Positions 1 through 10,691 of a DNA stretch of 64,000 nucleotides are shown here, piece by piece. The stretch is from contig MU271148.1 of the NCBI GenBank assembly GCA_021432605.1, positions 255,362 through 319,361 of the forward strand, written 5' to 3'. Source of the DNA: Coniochaeta sp. PMI_546 (lineage: Eukaryota; Ascomycota; Sordariomycetes; Coniochaetales; Coniochaetaceae). A program made the translations under genes and the position numbers. The first letter of the stretch is position 1, and every line of letters starts with the position of its first letter. Below the pieces are notes generated by a model. The model was not told the origin of the DNA. It saw nothing but the letters and a program-made list of their open reading frames with translations, and searched no databases.

Positions 1-1900
1 CAACGGGGGCCCCCAGGCGCTGTCGCCGGACATGAGGTCGTTCCCCGCGCTGCTGTTCCAGGTCTTGGCGACGGCGTTGCTCGTCCTGCCTTCGGGACCG
101 GATCCGACGTTTGATTCTCTCAAGTATGCGGGGAATATGACGTTTGAGGACTTGGCCATGGACTACAGCGAGTCCGGGGTTGCGATATGCTCGCTGCTGG
201 GGAAGCGGCAGATGTCGATCACCACTGTCCTTGCTGGGTTTGTGCGGGCGTCTTTTCTCAAATACGTGGCTCTTGTCACCGAGTCTGTAAGTTGTCACCT
301 TCTCGATATGTGTGGTGTTCTAGTAAACCCTGACCCGCAACCAGTGGCATGCTATCGGAAGCGCAATCCGGGACGCACAGGAGGTCGGCCTGCACCGGGA
401 CAGCCTGGACCCCAAGCCGGCGAGCGACGACGCGGAAGCGGTCCTCGAGAACCAGTGGGAGATCCAGCGGCGGCGCAAGGTCTGGATGCTGCTCCTCGGC
501 TGGGACCTGCACACGGGGGTTGTCCTGGGTCGCCCAACGACGGTATCGCACACAAATCCACCTACCCTCCCCGTCGACGCACCGATACCAAAGGACAGGT
601 CGCGGACCCCGATCCAGCCGCGCGGCGACAACGACCCGCCGACCCCTCTCACCCGCGCCATCTGGGCGTACACCATCATGCGCCCGCTACGGGACATCAT
701 CGAGCTAGAGTCCGAGGGCCCCTGCCCCAAGGACTTCTCCAAGGTGGACGCCATCCACCAACGGCTGGTAGAGCTCGAGGATCAGACCCCGTCGTACTTC
801 CGGCTGGAAAACCCGGACAAGCGCTTCGACCACCTGCCCGAATGCCACTGGCTCCCCTCCGTGCGCGCCTCGCTCCCGCAGCTCATCGCCTTCAACGTCA
901 TGGCCCTGCACCGGCCCTACATCTTCACGCGCGCCAAGAGCAGGACCGAGGCGCTCAAGTCCAGTTTAAAGGCCCTCGACTCCCAGAAGCTGCATTTCCA
1001 GTCCCTCAAACCCCAACAATACAAGACGTAAGCCTCTTCGTTTTCCTCCCTTCCACCTGTCTTATCCTTCTATCTATATATATATATACATATATACGTG
1101 TTTCCATAATAAAGCCCAGCTCGCTAACGAAACAAACAAACAGATTCTCCCTCTTCTTCGGCACCTTCGACGCCATCGTCCTGATGGCCTCCATCTACAT
1201 CCTCTTCCCCAAGGAGCAGCCGGAGCTGGTGCGGACGGCCATGCAGCACTTCCAGTGGGCCGTGGAGCGCTTCGAGGCCATGTCGGAGCGCAACGCCCTC
1301 GCCCGCGCCGCCCTGGGCGTCCTGCACGCCATCCACATCCGCCTCAAGAAGTCGCTCAACTTCTCGCCGTCCGCTGCCGCTGGTGCTGCCGCTGGTGCTT
1401 CTGGTGCCGGTGCTTCTAATACTAATTCTACCCTGCCCCGCTCACCCCTGCCACCGCCCACCCCTGCGGCGACGAGCGACAACCCCAGCCCCGACGCGCC
1501 GTTCGGCGGCGGCGGCAGCAGCGCCAGCGCCAGCGTGGCGGGCGGGCACGCGAGCAGCCTGGGCAGCGCGGTGACGCCCACCACGGCGAGCAGCAGCGAG
1601 TTCTACCCGCCCGGCGGCGGCGGGGGCGGGGGCGGGGAGGGGGGGAACAACGGGTTCGACTGGAGCCTGCCGAATGACTTTGACTGGTCGAGCATACAGC
1701 CCATCTTCGCCACGGGGGATCTGGTGTACAACGACCTCGTGGGCATACCTGACGGGGATGGGCAGGCGGTGCCGACGCAGTGGGGGGGAGGTCTTGGTGG
1801 TGGTGGTGGTGGTGTGGGCGCGCAGCAGCCGTGGCAGTTTGAGGGCGATTTCGGGAATGATAGTGTTTGGAACCTGTTGAATCAGTATACCCCTTTATAG
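1..1900 (+). CDS. Zn2Cys6-type fungal transcription factor, C-terminal part (5' end outside window)
   Basis: Reading frame is open from base 2, so the gene starts to the left and its DNA-binding domain is not visible. Proposed exons are 2-286, 345-1027 and 1144-1900 (574 visible residues); both introns have GTAAG donors and CAG acceptors and keep frame. The first two exons carry the middle homology region of fungal Zn-cluster activators (fungal_trans family): a helix-rich run with a GLHRD motif, then an RRRKVWMLLLGWD block followed by LGRP, which is the usual signature. The last exon adds helices and then a long low-complexity tail of Ala/Ser/Pro and poly-Gly, ending in an acidic-aromatic segment (DFDWSSIQPIF) that could be an activation region (inference). 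Nuclear DNA-binding regulator; target genes cannot be told from this. Its stop lies 715 bp from the tail-to-tail ferroxidase gene. Confidence 0.85.
   Translation, partial: NGGPQALSPDMRSFPALLFQVLATALLVLPSGPDPTFDSLKYAGNMTFEDLAMDYSESGVAICSLLGKRQMSITTVLAGFVRASFLKYVALVTESVSCHLLDMCGVLVNPDPQPVACYRKRNPGRTGGRPAPGQPGPQAGERRRGSGPREPVGDPAAAQGLDAAPRLGPAHGGCPGSPNDGIAHKSTYPPRRRTDTKGQVADPDPAARRQRPADPSHPRHLGVHHHAPATGHHRARVRGPLPQGLLQGGRHPPTAGRARGSDPVVLPAGKPGQALRPPARMPLAPLRARLAPAAHRLQRHGPAPALHLHARQEQDRGAQVQFKGPRLPEAAFPVPQTPTIQDVSLFVFLPSTCLILLSIYIYTYIRVSIIKPSSLTKQTNRFSLFFGTFDAIVLMASIYILFPKEQPELVRTAMQHFQWAVERFEAMSERNALARAALGVLHAIHIRLKKSLNFSPSAAAGAAAGASGAGASNTNSTLPRSPLPPPTPAATSDNPSPDAPFGGGGSSASASVAGGHASSLGSAVTPTTASSSEFYPPGGGGGGGGEGGNNGFDWSLPNDFDWSSIQPIFATGDLVYNDLVGIPDGDGQAVPTQWGGGLGGGGGGVGAQQPWQFEGDFGNDSVWNLLNQYTPL
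1071..1097. repeat. TA-rich microsatellite inside an intron
   Basis: Alternating T/A tract of about 27 bp within the second visible intron (1028-1143) of the transcription factor gene. Likely length-variable; no function inferred. Confidence 0.7.
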
Positions 1901-2190
1901 TGAGCGGGTGGGTGGAGAGTGGTGACGATGAAGGGATGACCGGGACCTAATGGTCAATGATGGTATGAGTCACGCTTATAGATATATATATGGATAGCTT
2001 ACTGGCTTTGGGGTTGTACATGGAGACATGATAGGAGAGAAGACATATACCGATGCCTTGGTGTTCACAATGCCGGAGATAGTCGGGTCTTGCGTCCAAA
2101 GTTACTTCGATGTCGGAATAGGTGAAACCTTGTTCAGGCAGCACCAGGCTTTATGAGTAAGAATGTGTCCTTGTTCTAGTACCCGGAAGG

Positions 2191-2282
2191 GTGCCTGGCC
2201 GAGTGGTCAGAGTTGATCTCTTTCTATATCCAAAAGCTGGTGTATATGAGGTACCATGTTCGAAACCATATACCGCTGCCAT
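2191..2282 (+). pseudogene. tRNA-Leu/Ser-like relic with A and B box
   Basis: Bases 2196-2208 (TGGCCGAGTGGTC) match the D-arm/A-box of class II tRNAs and are identical to the same part of the intact tRNA-Leu at 27580-27676. About 60 bp on, GTTCGAAACC (2259-2268) matches a B-box. No intact acceptor or T stem can be folded around them, and the bases between are AT-rich. It is either a decayed tRNA gene or the pol III head of a tRNA-derived SINE; the sequence cannot tell which. Confidence 0.35.
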
Positions 2283-2339
2283 ATACAGACATGTTTGATC
2301 ATTTTGCCGTCCACAACAAGGTCTCCCTGTTTAATGCTG

Positions 2340-2440
2340 ATCTCTTTATCAAATGATCTTGATGATCTTCCTTTTTAAGGATCAATAAACTTTAGATCAT
2401 CCCTTTATATGAGCATGTATCCAAGGATTGATAAAGAGGT
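2340..2440. repeat. 101-bp AT-rich inverted repeat
   Basis: The arm CTCTTTATCAA (2342-2352) is exactly complementary to TTGATAAAGAG (2428-2438). Pairing extends outward by a G-T wobble and one more A-T pair. The core is AT-rich and includes a direct repeat of TGATCTT. It lies just downstream of the tRNA-like relic. It could be a small MITE-like element, the tail of a SINE, or a chance hairpin in 3' untranslated sequence. Confidence 0.4.
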
Positions 2441-2615
2441 AGCCTCTCTGCTGTGAAGGCCACATATTCACAGACAGAGACACACAGGGCCATCATGCAT
2501 TCTCTGTGGTATCATTCTTTTCACAACCTGATCACCCCAAAAACAGGTTCGCAGACTAGTCTAGCCCTTAAACACACGCAAGCTACGCATCAACAATCCA
2601 ACCACCTCCACCGAC

Positions 2616-4794
2616 TCAAAGCCGCCCACCAGCCCCTCCCCCAGACACAGGACTTATCTCCTCCCCCCTCCCAGCCTCACCCTCATCCCCAGCAGAAGGC
2701 AACTCCAGCCCCGCCTCCTCAATCCGCCTGGCAGCATACGGATGAGCCTTCTCCGCCGCCGCCGCGGCCATGGCACTGGGAGAGCCCTGGTCTCCGGCCA
2801 GACCGTACCAGACGATGACGGCCACGCCCAGCAGCCCGCTGACGATGCTGAAGACCAGCGCCACGATGCCGCGGGCCGTGAAGCCGGCGGGCAGCGGCCT
2901 GGGCGGGACGGGCTGGCCGGCGAGGTCGAGCAGGTCGGCGGTGTTGCCCGCCGCGTTGCCGGCGGTGGGGATGCTGAGGGCCGAGCAGGTGTCGAGGTGG
3001 TCTTGCGGGATCTTGTCCTTGAGGGCGGTCTGGATGTCGAGAGGGGCCTCGACGAAGGTGGCTGCTAGGCCCGAGATGACGTGCCATTCTATGTGGCAGT
3101 GGAAGAGCCAGACACCTGGGGTGATGGGGTTAGTTTTGGAAATGCTAGGGGAGTTGAGTTGGGTGGTGGAGGGCGGAGACATACCAGGGTTATCGGCCTT
3201 GAAGCGCAAGACAATGTTCCCGTCCGGGTAGAGGACAAAGGTGTCTCGCCTCATGGGGATGGCAGGGAAGTCGGCCGAGGTGACGTTGGAGTCCTCGAAC
3301 AGGCCTGCTTCCTCCTCCGACCGCCACAGGGCCTGGAAGTTGTGGCCGTGGAGATGGAAAGGATGACGGCCCGGGTCGATGTTGTTGACGACAATCTCGA
3401 CAATCTGGTCCTTTTCGAGGACAAAGCTGTGGGTGTATTCGCCGTACACTTGGGGGTTTGTCGCGAGATCTCCCGAGCTCAAGACAGTGTAGAGCGTCGG
3501 GACCTTGGGCATGGTGTAGGTTATGTTGTCGAAGAAAGCGCTGTTCAGGTGGTCAGTCGTGATGTGCTCACGTATTAGTGGATGTTGTGGCAGGAGAAGA
3601 GACTCACTAATTGGCACCGTCATTCAGGTTGTCCATGATGACACTCAGCGTCACGGTCTGATCGGGCTCGCCAAAGATCGGCTCGTCGTCGTACGGCTGC
3701 AGCGTGATGTCGTCAAATACGTCAAACTCGTCTAGCAGGGCAGGGTCCGGAAGGGGCAGCGCTTTGTCGTAGACAAGCCACCCTGTAACGTTGTAGTCCA
3801 GATCGTCAGGAAACGAGTCGAACAACGTCTATAGGCGAACATGTCAGCCTAGGTTTTGGACGGGTCCCGAGCAGGAGGGGAGAACTTACAGTGTCCATAC
3901 TTGCTACGAACGGGTAGTTGGCGGTGGTCTCGTTCTTGGCCGTGAGGAGGAAACTGCACCGCTGAGCTGCGGACAGATAGATTAAGCTCGCCTCGGCCGG
4001 GTGGGTGTAGACGCCGTCGACCTCGACTATGGTCATGTTGTGGCCCTCGAACCAGACGTTCTGCCCAGCAAAAGCGCCGATGTTGACCATCCGCACGAAG
4101 TAAGTCTTGCCAGGTTGCAATGCTAATTGCAGGTCCTTGGTGTCGTTGAACAAGGCCGACTGAGGCACCGGCTCAGCACCGCCGGGGTTCGCCTTGCTCA
4201 TGAAGAACGAGATCAAGCCAGGCATCTGGTCGTGGTACCAGTCCGACACGGTTATGACGACCTCTTCGTCGAACGAGTCCTTGTACGGGTTCTCGGGGTC
4301 GTGGACGATGAACGGTCCTCGCAGGCCGTCTGGATACTGCCCCTTGTTGTGCGAGTGGTACCAGTAGGTTCCTGGTTGATCAACCTAGTCATGTTCAGCA
4401 CGTCTCAGGCGCACTGAGAGTTTCCAGAGAGCCATACCACAAAGTCATAGGTAAAGCGCGAGCCAGGAGCGATGGCACACTGAGAGACCTGAACGGGACC
4501 GTCCATATGGGTGCTGCCATTCATGAACAGACCGTGGAAGTGCAACGATGTTGACTGGTTGCCCAGCGAGTTGAGAACGTTGACGATTACTCTGTCGCCA
4601 AGATCGACCTCCATGGCCGGGACGGGCCATTGGCCGTTGATGCCAATGACCGGCCTGTCTGCCTTGCCATCCGGATTGGCCGTGACCCAGCCGATGTCGA
4701 AGTCGAAAGTCACGGTTGCTGCCCAGGACAGCGAGATGCTCGACAGGAGAAGAGTCAGAGGGACCAGGAGACGGCGGACACTTGAGGAAGCCAT
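2616..4794 (-). CDS. fet3: Fet3-type multicopper ferroxidase
   Basis: Oxidises Fe(II) to Fe(III) at the cell surface with O2 as acceptor and passes iron to an Ftr1 permease (family knowledge). Proposed exons are 4794-4438, 4384-3890, 3828-3608, 3540-3185 and 3115-2616, giving 642 residues, normal for Fet3. An N-terminal signal peptide covers residues 1-25. Copper motifs are complete: SLHFHG (H85, H87), YWYHSH (H129, H131), RHPFHLHG (417-423) and HCHIEWH (482-488) followed by Leu as the probable type-1 axial position. A single transmembrane helix at about 559-581 and a short cytoplasmic tail fit Fet3 rather than secreted laccase. Start is the first ATG before the signal peptide. The neighbour across 1.7 kb is a divergent ftr1. 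The intron at 3184-3116 is 69 nt, in frame and stop-free. Confidence 0.93.
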
Positions 4795-5151
4795 AGTGAA
4801 CTGAATGAATTAGATTATCCTCTTGCCAGAAAGTTGGCGATCGGGAGACCTCAAGGCAATGGAGTTTCTTAAACAGGAGGATGCCGGATGGAAGCGGGTG
4901 GCCAGAATTACAAGAGACGACCCGACTGTGGATTCGGAGCTCAAGCCTCAGTCTCGTCGTATCCGAGGTCGGCAGTCGGACAACCTGCGGTCTGAACGGA
5001 CGATTGAAGCTCGTAAGAGACGATATTTCTGAGGCGAGGGGAAGATGCAAAACCTGGTTGGACTCAAGGCACAAGGATCACTGATTATCTTATCAATCGA
5101 ATCTCATCTGCCCATCTGATTGTCTCGTCGTGCCGCTGCCGGGAAGTTGAG

Positions 5152-5160
5152 TTATCTGAT
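5152..5160 (-). promoter_or_regulatory. SreA-type GATA site ATCAGATAA
   Basis: Exact ATCWGATAA match on the minus strand, 358 bp upstream of the ferroxidase start codon. Confidence 0.65.
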
Positions 5161-5646
5161 CAAACCATCCGCTTCACCCCCCTGTCTGCCCTCCCTGGGG
5201 ACAGGAAAAGCTCATTGGTCCACAGCAAAAGCTCCAGACTCCTTTGCATGACCCTTGGGACTCACTGGAGTTTCTCGAGCACTTTCCTTGGCACACTCAT
5301 TAGCAGGTGGGGTTCTCTCAACTCGAAGAGCTTTCACTTGCATGGCCCGCAAGGGCAAAGCTTGTCATGGGCCCGCCGATGGTCTCGGGGGGGCTCGTAA
5401 AGCTTGGTGTTCGTGGGTAAATTGGGATTGGGTGAGAGGGGAGCGTGAAACCCACCCTGGAATGCTCCTATGTGGACCAGGCCAGATGGTTGGGTAGAAA
5501 AGCGGTGATGATGTTCAGAGACGAGAATTTCAGACAGAACCCATCGAGGTCCACCATGAGGCTCGATGTAAACATACACGTGTAGACTCCAGCAACACAC
5601 GATATGCCGGCGAGATGGCTCTCCACCTCAGACCAATATGACTTCG

Positions 5647-5655
5647 ATCTGATAA
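5647..5655 (+). promoter_or_regulatory. SreA-type GATA site ATCTGATAA
   Basis: Exact ATCWGATAA match on the plus strand, in the middle of the divergent promoter. Confidence 0.6.
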
Positions 5656-6244
5656 CGGATGAGTCTCGCCGACGGATCGTATGACAGGCCGATGGAAGTG
5701 GTTCTGTCCTCCTGTCAGATCAGCACGCTAAAAAATCAGACTTGCGCTAAGGCAGAGGTGAGGCTTTTGCACAAGCTTCTGCGCTTGACTGCATCCAGAG
5801 CGGATACACGAAGGGGACCTATGGTCACAGGACAACTTTGAAAGACACGCCCCTGGAATTCCCGCAAGAGCCCACGTGTAATAGCTCCAGCTAGAGATCT
5901 GCCTTTCGTCTCAAGGCCAAGATTGAAACTTTTGTTTATCCACAGGCAGATCGCAGCCCGGCTCTCGCCAGCACCCATGCTGCTAATGTGATCTCCTTGC
6001 CGCTCTTTGCCACCAGAAATTTGTGCCAAGCCGGATCAGGTGTCTGGAGCATGTCTCACTGTGCTCAATTGGCTGAAATGATGGGCGTATCCCGCAAGAA
6101 ACAATGCGTGGACGAGCAACAGTCACACAAGGGCTGAACCCCCCCGTCAAACTCTGAGGCCGTGACACCGAGTTGTTGTGGAGTTCGGTTCGGCTGAGAA
6201 CGGGAGAAAGGGTGTGAAGCCCCCACACACATCTCACCAATCCA

Positions 6245-6277
6245 TTATCTGATTGATTTTATCAGATCGTCCGATAA
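6245..6277. promoter_or_regulatory. Cluster of two SreA-type sites plus a GATAA core
   Basis: Two exact ATCWGATAA matches on the minus strand (6245-6253 and 6259-6267) are followed by a plus-strand GATAA at 6273-6277. The cluster ends about 209 bp before the permease start codon. Closely spaced paired sites are the arrangement expected for a two-finger GATA factor such as SreA/SRE. Confidence 0.7.
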
Positions 6278-6485
6278 TCGCTTTGCCCGCTCGGACCGCC
6301 AGTCGGCATAGGGTGCCGGTCGTTAACTCTCTGTACAAGTCCTGTTCAATCCTCAGTATAGCTTCCTTCGTTTCCTTTCTGGTATATCTGTATTTGATCG
6401 AGACGAAGTGGCTGCTTCGATTGGAAGGACTCACCATCTCTATCCCTTGCTATCAGTATCGTTGTACCTCAAGAGTCCTTGGGTG

Positions 6486-7760
6486 ATGGCAGTCGAAGTA
6501 TTTGCCGTGCCAGTATTCCTGGTTGTCTTCCGCGAGACTCTCGAGACGGTCATCATCGTTTCTGTCTTGCTCGCATTCCTCAAGCAAACTCTCGATGGCC
6601 CGGAGAGTGACAAAAAAGTCTACAAGAAGCTCATCCGGCAGGTAAGATAGCCATTCCTCTCGAGAATACGGCAACAGCAATTGCTGGTTACTGACCATCG
6701 GCATCCAGGTCTGGCTCGGCACAGGCATCGGCTTCTTTATATGTCTTGTCATCGGCGCAGCAGTGATCGGCACCTTCTACACCGTCGGCGCCAACAAATG
6801 GGACAGCGGCGAGCTGGTGTACGAGGGAGCCTTTGCCCTCGTGGCATGCGTCATCATCACCATCGTCGGCGCCGCCCTCCTCCGCATCGGCAAGATGCAG
6901 GAGAAGTGGCGGGTCAAGATCGCCGCCGCCGTCGAGGCTCCGGTCTCCACTCACGGCAGCAAGAGCGCCTGGATCAAGCACTTTGCTGAGAAGTACGCCA
7001 TGTTCATCCTGCCCTTCGTGACGGTCCTTCGCGAGGGCATCGAGGCGATCGTCTTCGTTGCTGGCGTGTCGTTTTCTGCACCTGCCAGCGCATTTCCGCT
7101 GCCGGTGGTCATTGGCCTGCTTGCCGGAATCCTGGTTGGCTACCTTTTGTACAAGTGAGTCCGCAAGGCTGTTCCTCCTGTCATGTGTAATGACATTCTG
7201 ACACCATGTAGGGGTGGCTCAACGGCAAGACTTCAGCTTTTCTTGATTGCCTCGACATGCCTGCTGTACCTTGTAGCAGCCGGTCTCATGTCTCGAGCTG
7301 TGTGGTCGTTCGAGATGAACGTGTGGTCCAAGGCCATCGGCGGTGAAGCTGATGAGCTGGGTGACGGTCCTGGGTCGTACGACATCACCAAGAGCGTCTG
7401 GCACGTCAATGTAAGTCAAAGTCTTCGAGGTTCCAGTGTCATCGTGTAGGGTCTGACTCTTTGCAGTGCTGCAGTCCGACCACCAACGGCGGGTCCGGCT
7501 GGGGCGTGTTCAACGCCATCCTCGGCTGGACCAACTCGGCCACGTATGGGTCTGTGATATCGTACAACCTTTACTGGCTCGCAGTGATGCTTGGCTTCTT
7601 CGCCATGAGGTACCAGGAAGTCAAGGGCCACTGGCCGCTCATGAAACCCAAGAGCAAGCCAGATGCGGACTCTCTGAGTCACCACAGTGAGAGCGAGGTG
7701 TCTGCTGTTGAGGGCGGCAAGACCGGGGTGACTGAGAAGTCTGCCGAGGTCACAGTCTAG
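6486..7760 (+). CDS. ftr1: Ftr1-type high-affinity iron permease
   Basis: Plasma-membrane permease that takes up Fe(III) made by the partner ferroxidase (family knowledge). Exons are 6486-6641, 6709-7154, 7212-7410 and 7467-7760, giving 364 residues, typical for the family. Both signature REXXE iron motifs are present: RETLE (16-20) in the first helix and REGIE (160-164) in a later one. About seven hydrophobic helices can be traced. The charged C-terminal tail is rich in Ser, Glu and Lys. I chose the ATG at 6486 because [17 protein letters not shown] is the standard Ftr1 N-terminus; the in-frame open stretch upstream from 6408 looks like leader. Divergent from fet3. Confidence 0.95.
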
Positions 7761-8642
7761 CTTCGGCTGACTTGTTGGGGCGAGAAAGCAAAAGAGGAAT
7801 GATATATATGCGTATCTAATCGAGGACAAATGAATATCCACGGCGTTTATGGGAGGACAGCTTCCAACGGTTTGCAGAGGACTCAGTTTGTACGCGCGGC
7901 AACGTCCATGAACTGCGGTTTAATATCAGCAAGGTTTATGTGTTGTAGGATATCGTCTACTGGGTGGAAGCCAGCCTGATATGTTTCTCAGAAGGCAGGG
8001 AACGATGTAAAAAGGTCAAAGGATTCGTGCAGATTGACGTGATCTTGACCTTGAGGGAAGCGCAGTGTCCAAGATTCGTAATGCGGGGCACCTGATTGGG
8101 TGATGTGCAAGCAATCCGGACTGCTTTCCTGCTTCCAGAGATACCTTCTTCCTCAATCGGCAGTCCATGCATCGGTTGCCAGTTCTCAGAACTATACTCG
8201 CCCGAAATCGAGTTCATACGATGCATTTCGAAGGATGCTAGGTCCTACTTCCGTAGCGCGTATTCAGTGATGGCTTGCGTGGCCATGGTCCGACGAATGA
8301 ATCAAGACGACAAACCCAACGGAAACATGAAGATGCAGACGCCTCTAGCAGCTTGATAAGAACATAAGTCCCTCGGGCTCGAGTCGTCAAAGTCCATTTC
8401 TTGTTTGCTTTCGGTATAATTTTCAGAGCACAGGAGGGAGGATGCCTATCACATCGTCGCTTATGATATAACGTTTGGCAATGTTAAAAAGACGGACATC
8501 GCGGGATATGGACATTAACAAACATGCAGATTGACGGACGGGTAGTTGGACACGGATACATGTATAGGACATCTAGTCTAGAAGAGTAGCAGGGGCTTGA
8601 ACTGTCCTCACAAGAACAAGTCAATCGTTGGCCGTCTCACAC
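7761..8642. other. Intergenic region between convergent genes
   Basis: 3' flanks of ftr1 and the BTB-like gene. No convincing gene, RNA or repeat is seen; the short open frames on both strands look like chance. Confidence 0.5.
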
Positions 8643-10128
8643 TTATTCTTCAGGTGTCCAGTCCCAGCTTGACGCTGTGAACAACGCCCGGCCAAGATGC
8701 GCCCGGCCTAGCGCGTCGGCGAAGCGCAGTCTCGGGTCTCCAGTCGCCGCCCGCGTCAGACGAAATGGCTTCTTCTTGCCTTCACGCTCCGCAGCCTCGG
8801 CCTCGGCGACCCAGGACGCCGAGTCTCTATCTTTGGCCCACGACTGTCGCACGAGCCCCACGCAATACTGCCCGAGACACGCCTCGATGTATTCGACGAT
8901 GGGTAGCATGCGGGTTCTCAGGCCGCAGTTGGTGTGGTTCTTGTCGATCTGGTAGCTCGAACATTGTTTCAACGTAGCGAGGATTTCCGAGATGTCCATG
9001 CCGGCCGAGTCCGGCACCTGGTCAATGGACAGTGGGGAGAAATCGACCAGGTACAAAAGACGGCGGCTGGTCAGGAATCTGATCATCTCGCCGAGCTGGT
9101 ACGAGTCGCATGCAGCACTGGAGTCGTAGCCAAGCCTACATTGCCGGTTGCGTGACGTGTACAGCTTGAGAAAATGGCTTATGACAGATGCGATGGTATT
9201 CAGGATACACTCGCGACGGTACTGCAGTTCTCCTTGACTCAGTTGTTAGATAAGTCTCGGTGATTCCGTCACTGACGCAAAGACACTACTTACTCTCTAT
9301 ATCATCCTGGAGGTCCCACCACGTTGCACGTTCCGTAGACGAATCTAAATCGGGGTATGGACTCCAACGGATGGAACCGGTCATTATCAGATCCCGGGTC
9401 GCGGCATGGAAGTTTGGAGGTCTATTGAGCAGCCATGCCACGAGGATCTTCTGGCGAAGATTCTCTTCATGCGCGGCTGACACACGATCGCCATCTCGAT
9501 CTCGCCCACTGGGCCGTACCCTTTCAGCCGGCCACTTGAACTGCACTTTACTGAAAAGGTACCGGGAGACGGGAGGCAAGCAGACAAACCGATCTGCCAA
9601 TACTGTCAAGACAGCTACATAGTGCATGCTGGTAGGGACCTTGACAGCGTTCTCGACCCCGTGTAGGATCTTCAGCAGGTCCCCAAAGATGGCATCGCGG
9701 CCTGCCGAGCGAGTAGCTTCATCATCGTCGACGATCTTCACCCAAGGCAGGTCTGCCGGTTCAGCGTCTTCGGCTTTGGTGCCATGCAGACTGAGCTTCT
9801 CGAAGGCCTCTGTGACAGTGCGGCCTTCCACAAAGCGGGTGTCAGATAGCAGGTTTTCAAAGTAAACGGAATGCTGTCTGAGGACCGCGAGCTTGACGCG
9901 GTACGCAACCCGCACCTGCGGCCTCAGAAGGGGTGCATTGCCTGACGCCGGCTTCCGGGCGGAGACCGACTGTGCAGCTTTCCTCGCGAGCTTCAGAGTC
10001 TCCTTGGATGTGTTGAAAGTGACATCGAGGATGACATCGCCATCGGGTACGACAGGGACAATGCGGGGTCCGGGTTGTCTGCTCAGGTCTGTCGAATCGT
10101 CGTCTTGGGTTCCGCCGGACTCGTCCAT
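8643..10128 (-). CDS. BTB/POZ-like domain protein, function unknown
   Basis: Exons 10128-9294 and 9232-8643 give 474 residues; the 61-nt intron has a GTAAGT donor and a CAAG acceptor. Residues about 25-200 resemble the fungal BTB/POZ-like proteins: a strand of the type DVILDVTFN, then a VKLAVLRQHSVYFENLLSD segment, where BTB proteins have the helix that follows the conserved 'H..vL...S.yF' pattern, then a helical region. The C-terminal half holds Cys- and His-containing helices without a motif I recognise. BTB domains mediate dimerisation and often recruit substrates to cullin-3, but no kelch, MATH or DNA-binding domain is visible, so a specific role cannot be given. The family call rests on remembered patterns only. 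Confidence 0.75.
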
Positions 10129-10636
10129 GGTGTCTGAGACGACATCGACTTTCCCTGGGGGTCAGAAACGCCCGAAGCAATCAAACTGTGTACACGTGTA
10201 AAGAAACAAATAAACAGACAACTGAATTGGGTAAGAAACTAGTGTAGAGTCTTACTGAGTCTACGATACGAAGGTACTGTAGTGTAGACACTGATGAAAA
10301 GAGGCTGAAATGAAGTACCCAATCAGTGAGCAGTGGAGGCGGCGGCCCACCAACTGCCCTGTAGCGCCTTGGCGCGACTTCGCCAGCAAATTTCCGTAGC
10401 CTCTGCCAGAGACTGCGAGAATATATGCCCAGGCCGCGCAGGTCGATTGAGTACAATCAACGCTAGCTTCCCATACAAAATAATACCTTCTTACATCTCG
10501 AATACTTCAACTGCCTTCAACTCAATGTAACTAAACTCGATCGATGGCTATTGTAGATGTTAAATCCTATGCAATTCTACCTGTAGACCTTCGACTGCGG
10601 TTTCGCGGTCGCGATTCTTATCGCCGTTATCTACGC

Positions 10637-10691
10637 CGTCCCTCAATCCGCGAATCCATGCCGTCGTCCCTCAATCCACGAATTCACGATG
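10637..10691. repeat. Imperfect tandem duplication, 28-bp period
   Basis: A 24-bp unit beginning CGTCCCTCAATCC (10637-10660) recurs at 10665-10688 with three mismatches, giving a period of 28 bp and two copies. No coding potential is associated. Confidence 0.55.

Larger units (their letters stand above)
1901..2615. other. Intergenic region between convergent genes
   Basis: Spacer between the transcription factor stop and the ferroxidase stop, so it holds two 3' untranslated regions. It contains a tRNA-like relic (about 2191-2282) and an AT-rich inverted repeat (2340-2440), listed separately. No protein gene is seen. Confidence 0.6.
4795..6485. promoter_or_regulatory. Shared divergent promoter of fet3 and ftr1
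   Basis: This 1.69-kb region separates the two start codons. It holds four exact ATCWGATAA sites (listed separately), a tandem pair of GATAA cores at 5085-5094 (minus sense), another GATAA at 6273-6277, and CCAAT boxes on the minus strand at 5214-5218 and 6068-6072. In other filamentous fungi SreA/SRE GATA factors bind ATCWGATAA to repress iron uptake when iron is plentiful, and HapX works with the CCAAT-binding complex. The same control here is inferred. Confidence 0.7.

Noticed and set aside
2616-4794. Secreted laccase as an alternative for the multicopper oxidase
   Set aside because: C-terminal transmembrane helix, Fet3-like length and divergent pairing with ftr1 fit a ferroxidase better.
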